In this document: one piece after another, positions 35,308 to 49,700 of the stretch
Position numbering within the stretch: position 1 is the first letter of the stretch
How the letters are laid out: each line of letters begins with the position of its first letter
Assembly (NCBI RefSeq): GCF_040412425.1
Contig: NC_089789.1
Location: 42,461,106 to 42,525,105 of the forward strand
Length of the DNA stretch: 64,000 nt
Direction of reading: 5' to 3'
Source: Macrobrachium rosenbergii
Taxonomy: Eukaryota > Arthropoda > Malacostraca > Decapoda > Palaemonidae
The notes under the pieces: model-generated
Seen by the model: only the letters and a program-made list of their open reading frames with translations
Databases searched by the model: none
What the model was told of the DNA's origin: nothing
Position numbers and translations under genes: made by a program

Positions 35308-35617
35308 AATAACCATTATTAAATTCAGCCACTTCAATTATTCATGTTATTCATTAACGTTAGGACTGCATCATGCCTTCTTGGAATCAAATATCTTCGG
35401 GAGAGAAAAATTAGTCGGGATTAGCCCGTATTGATGACCATACTCCTTGCGACGCCATTTTATAGAAACGAATCAATCAGTCAGTTAGGAGGATAAGATT
35501 GCCCTGCACTCCCAGTGGACATTGCGGGGTCTCGAAACTCACATATTGTCTCTGTGTTCCCTACCTCCATAAGAAGGTGATAGTCCTTTTCATTCAAGGT
35601 CAAGCCTCATTCCTTCA

Positions 35618-35955
35618 TTGCATAGAAAGAAGAAGAAGAAGAAGAAAGAAATAAAAATGATAAAACTAAACAAAACATATTTACGCAGAGGACTTTTGCT
35701 CATGATTGCACATTTAAAAGGGAGGTCTTCCATGCTGCTTTCGCAAATCTATATTGCAGAGAGAGAGAGAGAGAGAAAGAAAGAGAAGAAGAGAGAAGAG
35801 AAGAAGAAAAGATGCAGGGATAGAAATACTGACTGACAGATGGCTAAAAGAGAGAGAGAGACATTTGGAGGGGAAAGGCATACCTTTCTGGATCAGTCAA
35901 AAAAAAGGAAGTTCTTTCATTTTGGAGTTGCTTTATTGAAGAGAAGCATATGTAC

Positions 35956-36021
<66 letters not shown>

Positions 36022-36096
36022 TGCAGATTCACACTGACCAATGAAAAAAAAGAAAGGAACAAAAATTATTTAAAGCATTGCTACTATATTTCTTTA

Positions 36097-36154
<58 letters not shown>

Positions 36155-36260
36155 AGGACGGCACCGGATTCTGAATTCAACGGACTCTCTCAGTGTCGGA
36201 CCAATTGTTCGATCGAAGAAAAAACCGGAATTGTCGGAACAGGAAACGTTTAAGTAAGAG

Positions 36261-36320
<60 letters not shown>
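35618..36320. repeat. (GAA)n and (GA)n microsatellite cluster
   Basis: GAA-rich at 35625-35650, interrupted GA at 35758-35815, long GA tracts at 35959-36017, 36104-36150 and 36264-36319. From here to about 37050 the + strand switches from pyrimidine to purine tracts. Confidence 0.93.
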
Positions 36321-36322
<2 letters not shown>

Positions 36323-37360
36323 GAGGAGGCTGAGAAGTTAAAGAAAGGCAAAGAATGACGTATGGAATGACGCAAAGATGGAAAGGAAAAGAGTTATCTC
36401 AGACTATATATGATAAGTAAAAAATGAGAGAGAAAGACGCAGAGTAGAAGTGACTAATACGAAGACGACCAATAAGAAGGAGAAAGTAAAAATAAAGGCT
36501 ATACAAACCTGATTACGAAAAGAATTTAAGAGAATTCAGGTCAGCTGAATTGGAAGAAAATGGAAGGTGGAAAATACAAAGAAATTATTGTACAAGATAA
36601 TGAAAATAAGTAAAAATCAGGAAAATAAATGTTGACGATTAAAGAAAAATTTAACAGTTTTATAGTCCTCAAAAGAATGCTAAGGAAGGAAAGAAGAAAA
36701 AACAAGATAAAACAAAGGCAAAGATAACGTATGAGAATGCATACAAGTAGAATAGCAGATAATTGACTGATTGGTTGTTTTTAAGCTATCTGGCGTTACA
36801 CCACAAGCACAACTGCATGAATCCACACCACTAAGTAAAAGAGATAATTATCAATCTTGGTCGACTCTAGGGCCTTATTGTAGCTCATTACCCCTTGCCT
36901 AGGACCGCTGTGGTTGATGGTTAGTTTTACTCAACTCTTGATATAATTCACAGAGTAGGAGATTTAACTTCAGCTCTCTGCTTAAATTCTCCTGGTAGTT
37001 TAATGCTTTGTATTAGAAAAGATTAGAGAGAGAGAGAGAGAGAGAGAGAATGGTTACAATTGACGAGCAAACCTCTTATAGCACAGTAAAAGTAAAGAAA
37101 GATAACATTTACTCAAAAAGACAGAATTTGACACTGAACTAGAAACAATACCATTACGAGCATACTGGAGAAACATCACTGCATATTATTTGTTCACAAC
37201 GAAAGAATGGACAAAGAACAATAACAAAACAATTACAAATAGGAGACATAGACCCCGACTGAAGAAGCAATAAGACTACCAAGAAAAAATAGAAAAAAAA
37301 AAAAAAATAGAAGTATGAGCTGACTTCATCAATTTTAAAACAGAATCAGCGACAGCAAAG

Positions 37361-37363
<3 letters not shown>
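36321..37363. other. A/G-rich unique sequence
   Basis: Strongly purine-biased + strand with a short (GA)n at 37025-37050. No gene is recognised. Confidence 0.5.

Positions 37364-37422
<59 letters not shown>
37364..37422. repeat. (CT)n microsatellite
   Basis: About 29 units. Confidence 0.96.
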
Positions 37423-37423
<1 letters not shown>

Positions 37424-37434
37424 GCCCTCTATGT

Positions 37435-37770
37435 CAGTCAGGACGTTCCAGGATTCCGCCATTTGGGGCAAAAGGTCCTACACAGCCGCTTTCCACTGGG
37501 TGGAATAAGTGCCTTCTATCCTGGTAGTTCATGTTCAGACCGTTTTTTGTTTATATCAGGACGTTCCAGGAATCTTGCTCCCTGGACCGTTTGGGATATC
37601 GTTGATATTAACTGGGGAAAGACAACGCGTAAACACACACATACACACACACACACACAAACACACACGCGCACGGCTTTGAGAACGCACCTCCTAAGTT
37701 ATCCTAATCAGAACAGGAATCTTCTGTGTTCTCCAGTGCCTGCTATCCCGGCAGATTCAGATTTCATTGT
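37435..37770. repeat. Degenerate local repeats containing TCAGGACGTTCCAGGA
   Basis: TCAGGACGTTCCAGGA recurs at about 37437 and 37556. A related pair, GTGCCTTCTATCCTGGTAG and GTGCCTGCTATCCCGGCAG, lies at about 37509 and 37736. A short CA tract lies between. Confidence 0.6.
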
Positions 37771-37857
37771 AGGAGTTTTCGTTGTTGTTATTGCAAATCA
37801 CTCCATCCTTCAGTTATCCTTTTTTGGATGAACTTCTATTCAGTGTCTGGCATTAAA

Positions 37858-37860
<3 letters not shown>

Positions 37861-37934
<74 letters not shown>
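37861..37934. repeat. (CT)n microsatellite
   Basis: About 37 units. Confidence 0.97.
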
Positions 37935-37938
<4 letters not shown>

Positions 37939-38008
37939 GCCTAACATCTCTTTAATCATAGCTCCTGTTCTTTTAGCCGATTTTTATTTTTATTTTTTTG
38001 TATTCGTT

Positions 38009-38418
38009 AGTTTTAGTTTTCTGTAAAAGAAAACTATTGCGCCGGCTTTGTCTGTCCGTCCGCGCTTTTTTCTAACCGACCTCAGATCTTAAAAACTGCT
38101 GAGGCTAGAGGGCTGCAAATTGGTATGTTGATCATCCACCCTCCAATCATCAAACATACCAAATTGCAGCCCTCTAGCCTCAGTAATTTTTATTTTATTT
38201 AAGATTGAAGTTAGCCATAATCATGCTTCTGGCAGCGATATATGATAGGCCACCAACGGGCCGTAGTAAAAGTTTCATGGGCCGCGGTTCATACAGCATT
38301 ATACCGAGACCACCGAAAGACAGGTCTATTTTCGGTGTCCTTGATTATACGCTGTAGCGGCTATATAGAAAACTCGATTGCGCCGATGAAACTTCGGCGC
38401 ATTTTTCTACTTGTTTTT
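38009..38418 (+). mobile_element. Dispersed multi-hairpin element, copy 4
   Basis: All four hairpins are present: AGTTTTC / GAAAACT at 38012-38033; a long hairpin of about 42 bp per arm with 2-4 mismatches (arms about 38091-38135 and 38147-38192); CCACCGAAAGACAG...TTTTCGGTGTCC; and GCGCCGATG / CTTCGGCGC at 38381-38401. Same orientation as the other copies. The short open frames inside are not conserved among copies. Confidence 0.86.
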
Positions 38419-38884
38419 GTTGCGCCGAAAAAGGAACAAAGAAATGCAGTTTTTTTTTTTGGTGCATTTAAATCATCGATTTTCTGAATATGAAGTCAAA
38501 TGGTTCCAAAGGTTGAGTTTCGGGCCACATTGCTACCCATTGCTGCTCGAACGCGCTAGACAGCTAATGTTTCTAATAAGTTTTGCCATATTTTTTTTTT
38601 TTTTTTTACATAGTAGTAACACTCGGCTCTGCGCTCAACATTTTTTTTATCAGAGCCTTTTCAAAGATTTTTTTTTTGTGTCTTGGCATTTTCAAAGAAC
38701 TTTTTTATTATAACCTTTTCAAAACTTTTTTATTTTTACTTTTTCTACTTTTTATCGTAGGAAGCTAAAACTAACAAAAAACATATAATTAGAGAAAGCC
38801 TTGTTTCCCACGATGAGAGTTACAGGAAGACGAGAGAGAATTAGACGGTAACTTTAAGTCAGCCATTTTAGGAGACTTCATACG

Positions 38885-39275
38885 TATCTCCAGTTCTAGC
38901 GTCTTCCGATGTCCCTCCAGTTCAAGAGACATCGAGGAGGTTCTCCGATGTCCCTCCAGTTCCAGAGACATCGGAGAGGTCATTGCAAACTGCAACAAGG
39001 AAATTGAAGTCTGACGTAACCGGCAGTGAGTCACACTGAGGCCCGTGGCGCCAAGATAATGATTGCTTCCGAGTGAAAAAGGCCATATATTAAAATAAAC
39101 AACATTGGCCCTAATATTCCTGTCTACAAGGCACTTGGAGTCTGGCGGAACAGATAGTAACACTACTAAGGCCTGAGACGCCTAAATAACGGATATGTTC
39201 ACGTGAAAATGCCCATATATTAAAAATAAACAAAATTAGGCCTATTTCTATCGGGCACTAAATCCTCCCGTTGTT
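38885..39275. repeat. Small tandem duplications with CCGATGTC hairpins
   Basis: CCGATGTCCCTCCAGTT occurs at 38906 and 38945. Each copy is followed by the inverted GACATCG, giving adjacent hairpins. Next to them a 131-bp segment is duplicated (AGTCTGACGTAAC at 39008 against AGTCTGGCGGAAC at 39139), including CCATATATTAAAATAAACAA in both. Confidence 0.78.
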
Positions 39276-39572
39276 TCCCGAAGAGCTGGAAGTCGCCTTA
39301 AATTGCCAATTTGCAGCGAGAGCCTCATTAATCGATGAGAAGGACTCTGTTATTGTCGTTCCCGAGCTGTCAAGAGCCCGTGCATTATTGCAGCGGTTGA
39401 TCTCGAAGGCAAAATCTCGAGAGCCGTTACAAAGAAAATGTGTCTTTGTTTTTGGGTTAGTTGTGAAGTTGGAGAAATTAAAGGCATTGTATATAAATGG
39501 CTTCGGAATGAAGTCACCTGTGACTTGGCATAACCTGTATAAAAGCGACGGGAATGAAAATGTATTTTGTGA

Positions 39573-39577
<5 letters not shown>

Positions 39578-39643
<66 letters not shown>
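39578..39643. repeat. (CT)n microsatellite
   Basis: About 33 units. Confidence 0.97.
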
Positions 39644-39647
<4 letters not shown>

Positions 39648-40376
39648 ATGTCGTGCAATTGGGACCTTTGTCAAAGGCCTGTGCTGGCACAAGGCCCGGC
39701 TGCGTCTAAACCAACCACCAACATCGACTTCTCATTTTCTTAAACTGATTTATCAACCGGAGCCCAATTCATGGGGGTAATTCCCCCTAGTGACAAACAA
39801 GGCAGTAATAGGGAAGGAGAGTAGAGGGTGGGGGGGGGAGGGCAAGGGAGGATGGGGAAGGAGGCTATATATTTGAAAAGTGAAAGAGGAAGCTAGAGAC
39901 ATTGGGGCAGACCCACTCGCTCTGTCGTGTTGTCGCTCAGTTTTGTGTAGTTTCTCGTCCGTTCCAATATTTTCTCAGCTAGATTCTTTTTAATTCTGAA
40001 ATTGTGAAAAAAAAAGTTATTTGCTCATTTCTGAACACCTGGACTAGAGAGTTTCATCTTCCTCAAAATATGATGTGCAATTAAGGACATTTCTCAAATT
40101 ATATATATATATATATGACTATTTATCACATCACCGTGCATATACAATCAAAGCTACAAACGACATTTAATATATTTTCATATATGTTGATACCGAAGAG
40201 GAATTTTAGGTGATAATCAGAACAGTCCACCGTCCAGTGGCCGATCAGTGTCACTGTAGGCGACGGACGGGAATCAGGACACACACACACACACTATCTA
40301 AGTCCCACACACACACACACATATATGAAAATATATATTACTTCAGTATATAATATATAATATATAGAGATATTTA

Positions 40377-40894
<518 letters not shown>

Positions 40895-40945
<51 letters not shown>

Positions 40946-40946
40946 T
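40895..40946. repeat. (TTA)n microsatellite
   Basis: About 17 units. Confidence 0.95.
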
Positions 40947-41726
40947 TTGAAGGTAGCAGACCCTCTCTCAAGCAAGTTATGTTAAAGGGAATGGCAGCAT
41001 CAGCGGAACTGATTTTATATATGGTCTTTCAATTCTTCTTATTTTCTTCTCATCAGGGCTGAAATTTGCTAATAACTGGCAGAAGTTCGTAGTCTGGATA
41101 AGGAATTGAAATACTAATTTCATTTCAGATGGAAGTTAAAAATGGCGTCTGATCGCCGTAGAGTTCGCTAATTACAAATTCTGGAAATCAGGGTTTGTCG
41201 TATTGTGTGTAGTATCATCTTCGTCGTTGTTCTAAGGGCGTAGCAGAATTGCAACGTTTCCAACCGTATCATCGGTTCATTCTCAAGGAAGGGTGGGCTT
41301 GTCCTGGTTGGAATGGGGTCGTTAGACGGTATTTATAGTGTCCCGGATGCTCCGTGTTGTGAGGACTGAATTTTTATTGGAACAGGCCGACAGGGGCCAT
41401 TGACTTGAAATTCAAGCTTTCGAAGAATGTGGTGTTCATTTGAAAGAAGTAACGGAAAGTAATAAGAAATGCAGAAAGAATAGATCAATTATTAGACATG
41501 AAAAAACTAACAAATTAATAAATAAATAGGAAAATGTACCTCTGACTTTAAAAAGAAAGGCGTGATTTGCAGCTTGAGGTGAAATTATTGGTTGGAATTA
41601 AATAGAATAAAATTAGATACAATAAATTCTAGATTCATTAGAAGAATTAATGGGTCCTTCAAAACAATGTTGGCAACGGATAGCTTATAGACGCTACGCT
41701 TCAGAACTGTTTTCTGTATCGCCGCC
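40947..41726. other. Unique intergenic stretch
   Basis: No gene or array recognised. Confidence 0.5.
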
Positions 41727-41917
41727 TCTTCTTCTTCTTCTTCTTCTTCTTCTTCTTCTTCTTCTTCTTCTTCTTCTTCTTCTTCTTCTTCTTCTTTGCG
41801 TTTTTATCACGAGTCTCCCTTCTCGACCGGAGGGGAGGCCGGGTCAAAATAGATCTAAAAGTAGAAATAGATAATTGTTATTGGGTACCCATTCAAGCGG
41901 AAGGCGACAAATACACG

Positions 41918-41988
<71 letters not shown>
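41727..41988. repeat. (TTC)n and (CT)n microsatellites
   Basis: TTC at 41727-41795 (about 23 units) and CT at 41919-41988 (about 35 units). Confidence 0.96.
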
Positions 41989-41995
<7 letters not shown>

Positions 41996-42156
41996 CCGTG
42001 GCTTAATAGTTGAAGGGGGTAAGGTTCATTTGGTTGATGCTTTTCGATAATTTATATATTTATTTATTTATTTATTGTCGTTTGCTTTGTTTGGAACATT
42101 TTGAGAACTCATTGTCTGCACATGCACACACATACATATATACATGGATACATAAT

Positions 42157-42362
<206 letters not shown>

Positions 42363-42980
42363 TGTATTATGTATGTATGTGAGCAAGTAATTTATTGCTT
42401 TCTATAAAAATGTCTATTGCCTTTCGGTTCCACTCAAATTAAAGTGTTATTTTAGCTTTCATTATTCTAAAACTCCCATTTTTTCGGCAGAGGCATTCAG
42501 GCTTAGCGGAAGCCTGCATAGCAGGCTCATGAGTCCTTAGGCCTGCTAAATATAGATTATAAAAAGCCCAGTGACCTGCATTGATAACATTTTATCACTT
42601 TCCCCAAGTAAAGCCAACTTTCCATGGAAAGTCACCTGAAGATCCATTTACTCCTTAAAGAAGTGTATTCCAACTAAACAGTAATTCTTTCTGCTTACAG
42701 TGAGCCATCAGAGTCTGCCAAGTTCCTTTTTCGTCTGATGGTGAAATGGCTTTCAGATCTTGGACAAAAACCTGAAGGAGTTTGTTTGTGTTTTCTCCTT
42801 CTACTTCTTCTTCTTCTTCTTTTCTTTTTCGTTCTGGTTAATGTGAATTTGAGGTTCTGGGACACTCTCGTGTACAAATAAAGAAACTGTTATCTCATCT
42901 CCTCTTTTTAAGCATTTTCGTACCCGCCGTTGGTGAGAGAGCAAGATTGTTTGAAGTCAGGTCAAAAATAGGTTTCTTAC

Positions 42981-42982
<2 letters not shown>

Positions 42983-43061
<79 letters not shown>

Positions 43062-43102
43062 ATTCTGAGGACCTATAGTAGAACTCAGAATCTTAGTGAA
43101 CA

Positions 43103-43186
<84 letters not shown>

Positions 43187-43200
43187 TAAAATGTCTTTTC

Positions 43201-43246
<46 letters not shown>

Positions 43247-43300
43247 GCATGAATGAATGATAATGATAAGCCACAGTAAAACTCAAAATTTGAGTAACCC

Positions 43301-43388
<88 letters not shown>
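42983..43388. repeat. Duplicated compound (AAT)n - spacer - (CT)n block
   Basis: AAT 42983-43059, spacer, CT 43107-43183, then AAT 43201-43245, related spacer, CT 43303-43387. The spacers share AACTCA-A and a CATTCTCTCT junction, so an entire compound block was duplicated. Confidence 0.88.
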
Positions 43389-43389
<1 letters not shown>

Positions 43390-43624
43390 AATACAGGGCT
43401 AGAAGGTCAAATCGTCCCCTATCGATTTTCATGTGTTTTTATTAACCAGCGAGTGTGAAAGTTTTCCCATGCATGTCTGAGAAGGTACAAGGTTGAACTG
43501 GACTCAGACCATTGCATGACGAGGAGAGAGAGAGAAGAAGAAGAGAAGAAGAAGAAAGAAGAAGAGAAGAGAGAGAGAATATAAAAATAAGAAGTGTGGT
43601 GTTGCTCAAACTTTGAGATTTGTG

Positions 43625-43627
<3 letters not shown>

Positions 43628-43708
<81 letters not shown>

Positions 43709-43786
43709 TTGTGTGTGTGTGTGCAAATTGTGTCTACAAAATACAAACTGTATTTCAGTGAAGTTCACCTAGTGTAACCTACATTG

Positions 43787-43818
<32 letters not shown>
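43628..43818. repeat. (AT)n, (GT)n and (CA)n microsatellites
   Basis: AT 43628-43704, GT 43711-43722, CA 43790-43818. Confidence 0.95.
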
Positions 43819-43822
<4 letters not shown>

Positions 43823-44317
43823 CCAGAACTCAATTATATTAATACACGACACCTTTGTTGAAAATTAAAACATACCTAATTTCCTTGGTGTTAATTCCTG
43901 GCTGCATTTTATAAATCTCCCACATCAGAAATGAACACTGCAACTAATTAATTTCAAATCAATTACATATAAGCTGATATGTTTCCATTTTGACATCACA
44001 GTTGTCTGTGACAGAAATTGGTTGATTTTGTTTAATTCACATAAAAAAACACGTACACGTACACACACGCACAAGAAATACATCGGTTTTGCTTCGTGGA
44101 GGCAATTACGACAGGAAATTGCACTTTTAATGAGGTATCGATAAACAATACTAAATGATAGCCGACTCTCGTTCATCATCGTCACAATGCAGTCTTTTGA
44201 AAAGCTGATTTTTGACTGATGCTTGATGTTTCTGTGTTTGTTTCCAAACGTCTCCATTTCATGAAAGTAATGTTATTTAGATTTCAAACGCTGATTCAGA
44301 TTTGTCTTGCGGGCTTT
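43819..44317. other. Unique intergenic stretch
   Basis: No gene recognised. Confidence 0.5.
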
Positions 44318-45045
44318 CAGTAGGTGAGAGAAAACAGGAAATTGGTTCGTCGATTTTCAGTCAATGAGAGAAAATAGGAAATTGTTTTGTCGATTTTTAA
44401 AAAAAACACGAGAGAAAATAGGAAATTGGTTTGTCGATTTTCAATCAGTGAGAGAAAATGGGGAATTGTTTTATCGATTTAAAAATATGAGAGATAATTG
44501 GAAATTGGTTTGTCGATTTTCGATGAATGATAGAAAGAAAATAGGAAATTGGTTTGTCGATTTGAAAATATGAGAGAAAATGGGAAATTGTTTTGTCGAT
44601 TTTCTATGAATGAGAGAAAAAATAGGAAATTAGTTTGTCGATTTAAAAAATGAGAGAAAATAGTAAATTGGTTTGTCGACTTTCAATAAACGAGAGACCA
44701 TAGAAAATTGGTTTGTTAAATTGCAATAAATGAGAGAAAATAGGAAATTTGTTTTGAGAAAAATAGGAGGTTGGTTTGTCGACTTTCAGCAAATGAGAGA
44801 AAATTGGAAATTGTTTTGTCGACTTTCAATAAATAAGGGAAAATAGGGTATTGGTGTGCTGAATTTCAACAAATGAAAAAAAAAATAGGAAATTGCTTGG
44901 TCGACTTTCAGTGAACGAGAGAAAATACGAAACTGGTTTGTCGACTTTCAGTAAATGCGAGAAAATAGGAAATTGGTTTTGTCACTTTCAATAAATGAGA
45001 GAACATAGGAAATTGGTTATTGAATTTTAACAAATGAGAGAAACT
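44318..45045. repeat. 40-bp minisatellite
   Basis: About 18 degenerate units of GAGAGAAAATAGGAAATTGG plus TTTGTCGACTTTCAATAAAT. Short variants near 44400 and 44475 lack part of the second half. Confidence 0.94.
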
Positions 45046-46658
45046 AATTAAGAGAATTAAGAGAAAACGTAACTAAAGAAAAAAACTACTTATATATTGC
45101 AAGGAACGCAAAGTCTATAAATTTACCATAACGTAATTTTTCCCCTTCGCCGTTGCAAGTAAAAGACAGGAACAGGTTCGTTACTTGGGAAAAGTAAAGT
45201 AACGTCCGTTCCTGCGTCTGTTTGCTATTCTGGGTAACGGAAATTTAATCTCAGCTTTTGTATGAAGACCTAAAAGACTTCGCTTTGAGTCTGTTCTTCC
45301 GTTGGAGCTTTTGGAAGAATGTAAGTAACGGAATTATTGTCCTAGACTGGAGGATGGCCAGAATGGGAAATGTTCCATTTTGGTCGTTGTGTTTATTATT
45401 TTTGATGCCATTTCGATATTCATTTTATTTCCTCCCAGACCCAAGGTGCAAATTAATAGCATGAATCTAATGAAACCCACACAGTCCCCCGAAAGCACAT
45501 GCTTCCGCCAATAGTCCCTAAAAATAATTATCTTGAACTTGCTTACGAATCTGGAGCCATCATGAAATCTCATCAACCTTTCCTTGGTCCATTTTTCAAA
45601 CCATCCGTAAAATTTCATTAAAATCCATATATAATTTTTCGATACATCTCGTGTACAGACTAATAAGCTAACGCAAATCTGTTAATCTCTGTCTAGACAC
45701 GTTAGGGAAGCTAATTAAACCGAGAAATAAAGAAAAACAAAATATTTGAGTGACGCTACGGAAAATTCTTGATGAAAACATTAGACGTAAGGAGGTAATA
45801 TACTTACTGAAAGTTATTTAAAAGAACATTGATTTGTAAACAAATCAGAAAGGGAAAATAATGATTTTCGATCAGTGAGTAACTGTGTGTTAATGATTCC
45901 ATGATTTGCAATGGAGCTTCAGCGATTGTGCCAACAGAAAGGGAATGCGAGTTAGGATTAAAAGCGATTTGCATGTAGTATGTATGAATGTATGTAGGCC
46001 TATGTGTACTCTTATGTAATGTGAGAGGATTTCGTAGAAAATTTCTCTCTACATATAGACCTATCATGTCCAAAAAGTTTAATTCTTTCTGTCTTTCAAA
46101 ATTTATAGCATTGCGAGAGCCACATCCCACCCTAACCCACCCCACCCCACCCATAATCATCTCCATACCTCACAGCACCCAAATATACCAATTTATCCCA
46201 ATTTTGCACAAATTCCCCCCAAATAACGACAGAAAACAAGAAAGTAATAGTTCCCCTTTGCCCAGGAAGAGAAAACGTAAATAAATCCGATAACAATGTC
46301 GTAAGAATTTCAGCGTAAACTTAGCCATAATTCTTACTTGAGTTTGTATGAACAAAAACCAGTCATTTATTTATTTTGTACTTCTTAAATATCATCGAAA
46401 ACAGCGAGAATCTATTCAGATATCTCATTTAGTGAATGGGAACCAGTCTCTTGAAGAAAGGCAGGCTATATGATTGAGAAAATAAAAAAGGAAAAAGAAT
46501 TATTCCGCAGCCTTCGGAGTCTGCTCAATATAATTTGGAATTGCTCATAGATGGCCAGTAAATGCAGTAAGGTTTGAAGAGAATAGGAGGCCTAGTGTGG
46601 ACTTCTGAACTCATATCACCAACCGAGACGAATCCTCCTCAAATAAATTTGAACTTGA

Positions 46659-46659
<1 letters not shown>
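45046..46659. other. Unique intergenic stretch
   Basis: Open frames up to 120 codons (45804-46166 minus, 45988-46284 plus) overlap each other on opposite strands, lack splice context and resemble nothing I know. Not called as genes. Confidence 0.5.

Positions 46660-46744
<85 letters not shown>
46660..46744. repeat. (TTA)n microsatellite
   Basis: About 28 units. Confidence 0.97.
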
Positions 46745-46746
<2 letters not shown>

Positions 46747-49700
46747 CAATGGATAGACTCTCTGAGTGAAATGCCCCTAACAAATGAGAACAGAAAATGG
46801 AACAGAAGAATGGATTGGAGTTTGAATATTATATCATATTACAAAGATAGGAACAATTTTTAATGCATGTAGCTAATAACCATGACTATAAACAAAACTA
46901 AATTAGTACGAAATAGCAGCAACTAAGGCTAGTACGACAAATAATTAGTAAGACCACAGGCCTATTGTGAATTAACAAACAACCAGCAAAAAAATAAACA
47001 ACTAACAGATAGACAAATAAATATGGACTTCAAAATTTCCGTTGCACTTTTATGAAACACTACGATCGATTGATGGTGTTAAGGAACATGGAGGCCCAAT
47101 TTTCATCAAAACCGCTACAGGAAAAATGTAAAAGATTTGAACAGAACTAATCATTAGCTAAAAGAATAAACATTGTTTCCTAGATATCAATAATGCCTTT
47201 CGTATATCGAGCTGATTCCCTAATATACTATCATCGTATTAATAATGACAACTGTTCTTGTAAATGAAAATTTTGAGTCAAGATTTTTTTCCTCCAAGGA
47301 TACTCAAGTTCCTGGTACCTCGTGTCTAATGGTCCTTGGGTATTGACAGGTAGCTAGCAGCAAGTCTTTCAGAATGGGTTTCTCCGGTGAAGGGAGTGGT
47401 ACTACCCTTTTGGAAGTTTTCATGCTATTTGTGCGTTTTTGTAACTGGTAAGTTAGAGTTCATTTTGTACATGCTCCCAAATAGATTTACGAAAATATCT
47501 AACACGTAGTTCCATGTTGAGGGCCAGTGTCTGTTTTCTGTGTTGTTTGCACCTCGTGGTCCATGTTTGGAGCTGCTTTGTATTTTTCTGAACCTGGTGT
47601 GTTATCAATTAGGGAACCCAAAGGGCCAAGTAGGAAAGTGGATGGGGCACTGAGCCATAGCAAGTCGTTCAGTGGGAAACTGGGGTTTTCCTGAGTTCTT
47701 AAAGATAGTGAGAATTTTTGGTAGATGAAATATAGTTTGGACAGTTTTTTATTTTCACGCTTGTGTCATGTTTGACACCTCTTGTAAATTCAATCACACC
47801 TAGGATGGAAGGCTCTAGCTTGGTGGGAAGGGTGGAGCACGAGGTTAATCAGGAAATTTTGATTGAATAATCAGTAGACATCATAGCGTCACCTTCGCTT
47901 CGAGTACTGCTGATAGCCGCAAAATGACAGTAACACCTTAGTTATATTTGAACTTAGCACCTTACAATTATATTTGGAAAGAAGAAAGTATGTTGAAAAG
48001 GTGAGAGGCAGGACAGTATTAGATATCTCAGGTAAAATGAGACAGCATTGCAGGTAACGTGAATAGGGCAGTTAGTTCCAAATGAGAGACTGCATGATTG
48101 ATGGCTTAGGAAGAGTAAGCTTTTAATGGTAAAACAAGGAAAGAGTTGGTGAAGAATTGAGCTTACTAAACAACCCCGTACTTCCTGGGGGAGACGTAAG
48201 TGATGCTTCCTCCTCTAAAGAGCGGGGAAGATGTAATACTTCTGCCTTCAAGTATCTTGAAAAGTGTTAGTTGTCAAAAAAAAGGTCAAGATGGATATGC
48301 AGTACATGTTTGACTTAGGCTGCCCATGGTTAATGGTAGGAGCTTGAGTTCTCCTGACACACACAATGCTTGGTGGAATTTTAAAGTGCTATTTTCTTAC
48401 AACTACTGACAGTGAGCCAGCATCTGTGTGTTAGAGTTCTCTAGGAAGAGTTAGGTTAGTATCGAGCATGCATGCAGATATTTTTTGAGAGTCCATTTTG
48501 CCTTAGAAAGTCACCTGACAAAAAAGAAAAATCAAATTAGTCACCAGCATGATCTGGTGTTGACTAACAGAGTTAGTAACAGAAATGCCCCACGTTGTTA
48601 CTTTTATGTACTTGTACCAACAAAATGCCCAGTTGTATATATACCTGTGTATCTCATTTTGAATGAATGCAAGTTAATAGGTCATTATATAACAAAATCA
48701 TTATCTAAACTTGTTTGAAGTAAACTTAAAGTTCCAATTTACCTAATGGATAAAATGTCTTTAAAGGATTATTAAAGTGTTTTACTATTGGGTTTTTATC
48801 TTCAATATACTGTATGCACTGAAATATTACTTTTGGGTTTCCTTATGGGTAAAAAAAAATCAGGGTCCACCCCACCCCTATTTGAGTTTACCAGATTTCT
48901 GTGTAGTATCAATTTATTACTTTTGGTCACATTACTGTGAACTTCTGAAAAGGGCTATGCACGAAAATACACCTTTTACCTGTAAAATAAGGTAAATGTT
49001 TAACAGTTTTGCAACAAACCTTATGGCAATTGAAGACCTTTTGCTTTTAATTTGTGTAGTATTTATACTTATTTATTTTCCAGGAAACTGAACAACATAA
49101 CATGTACAATATTGGATTGGTGTTACTATTTTGTGCCTGCCAGCTGGGATCTTTTAATTGCAGTTGTTGGCATTAGTTGAATGTATGTATTGTGGTTTTC
49201 CTCAATTTCATGGGTTATTTGTGTAAAGCAACTAAGTATTTCATACAGGTTAAGGTATAATAATGTACAACTGAACCAGTACACAGTATGCAGCTTAAAT
49301 TGGTGAGTCAGTAATTAAAGAGGGTTGAGACTATTCTCTAACCCCAAATGAATGTCAAGATGACCTCACTCAACAGCGTTTCTAGCTTAATTAGTTAATA
49401 CTTACACTTGTGTTGCAGTTGAGAACAAATTTATATAGAGATCTGAAATATAGGTTAAAAAAAAAGCTTTTGGACCTTGAGTAAATTTTCTTTTACTGCA
49501 CTAGGTTTTGTCAAGTATCTGGTTAAAAGTGAAATACTGTTTAACCGGACCCTGTGACAGAGTAAACAGCTCTAAAGTAGGATTCCCAAAGGACTAGATT
49601 TGTTTTACGTGGCTATGAACCAGTTGGTTAAATAGCAGTGATTTGAAACAGGTTTAAAGTGAATTCAAAAATGATACTTAATCAAATACTTAATTTGAAA

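Noticed and set aside
45804..46284. Overlapping 120- and 98-codon frames on opposite strands
   Set aside because: No recognisable content, no splice signals, low-complexity C/A-rich part.
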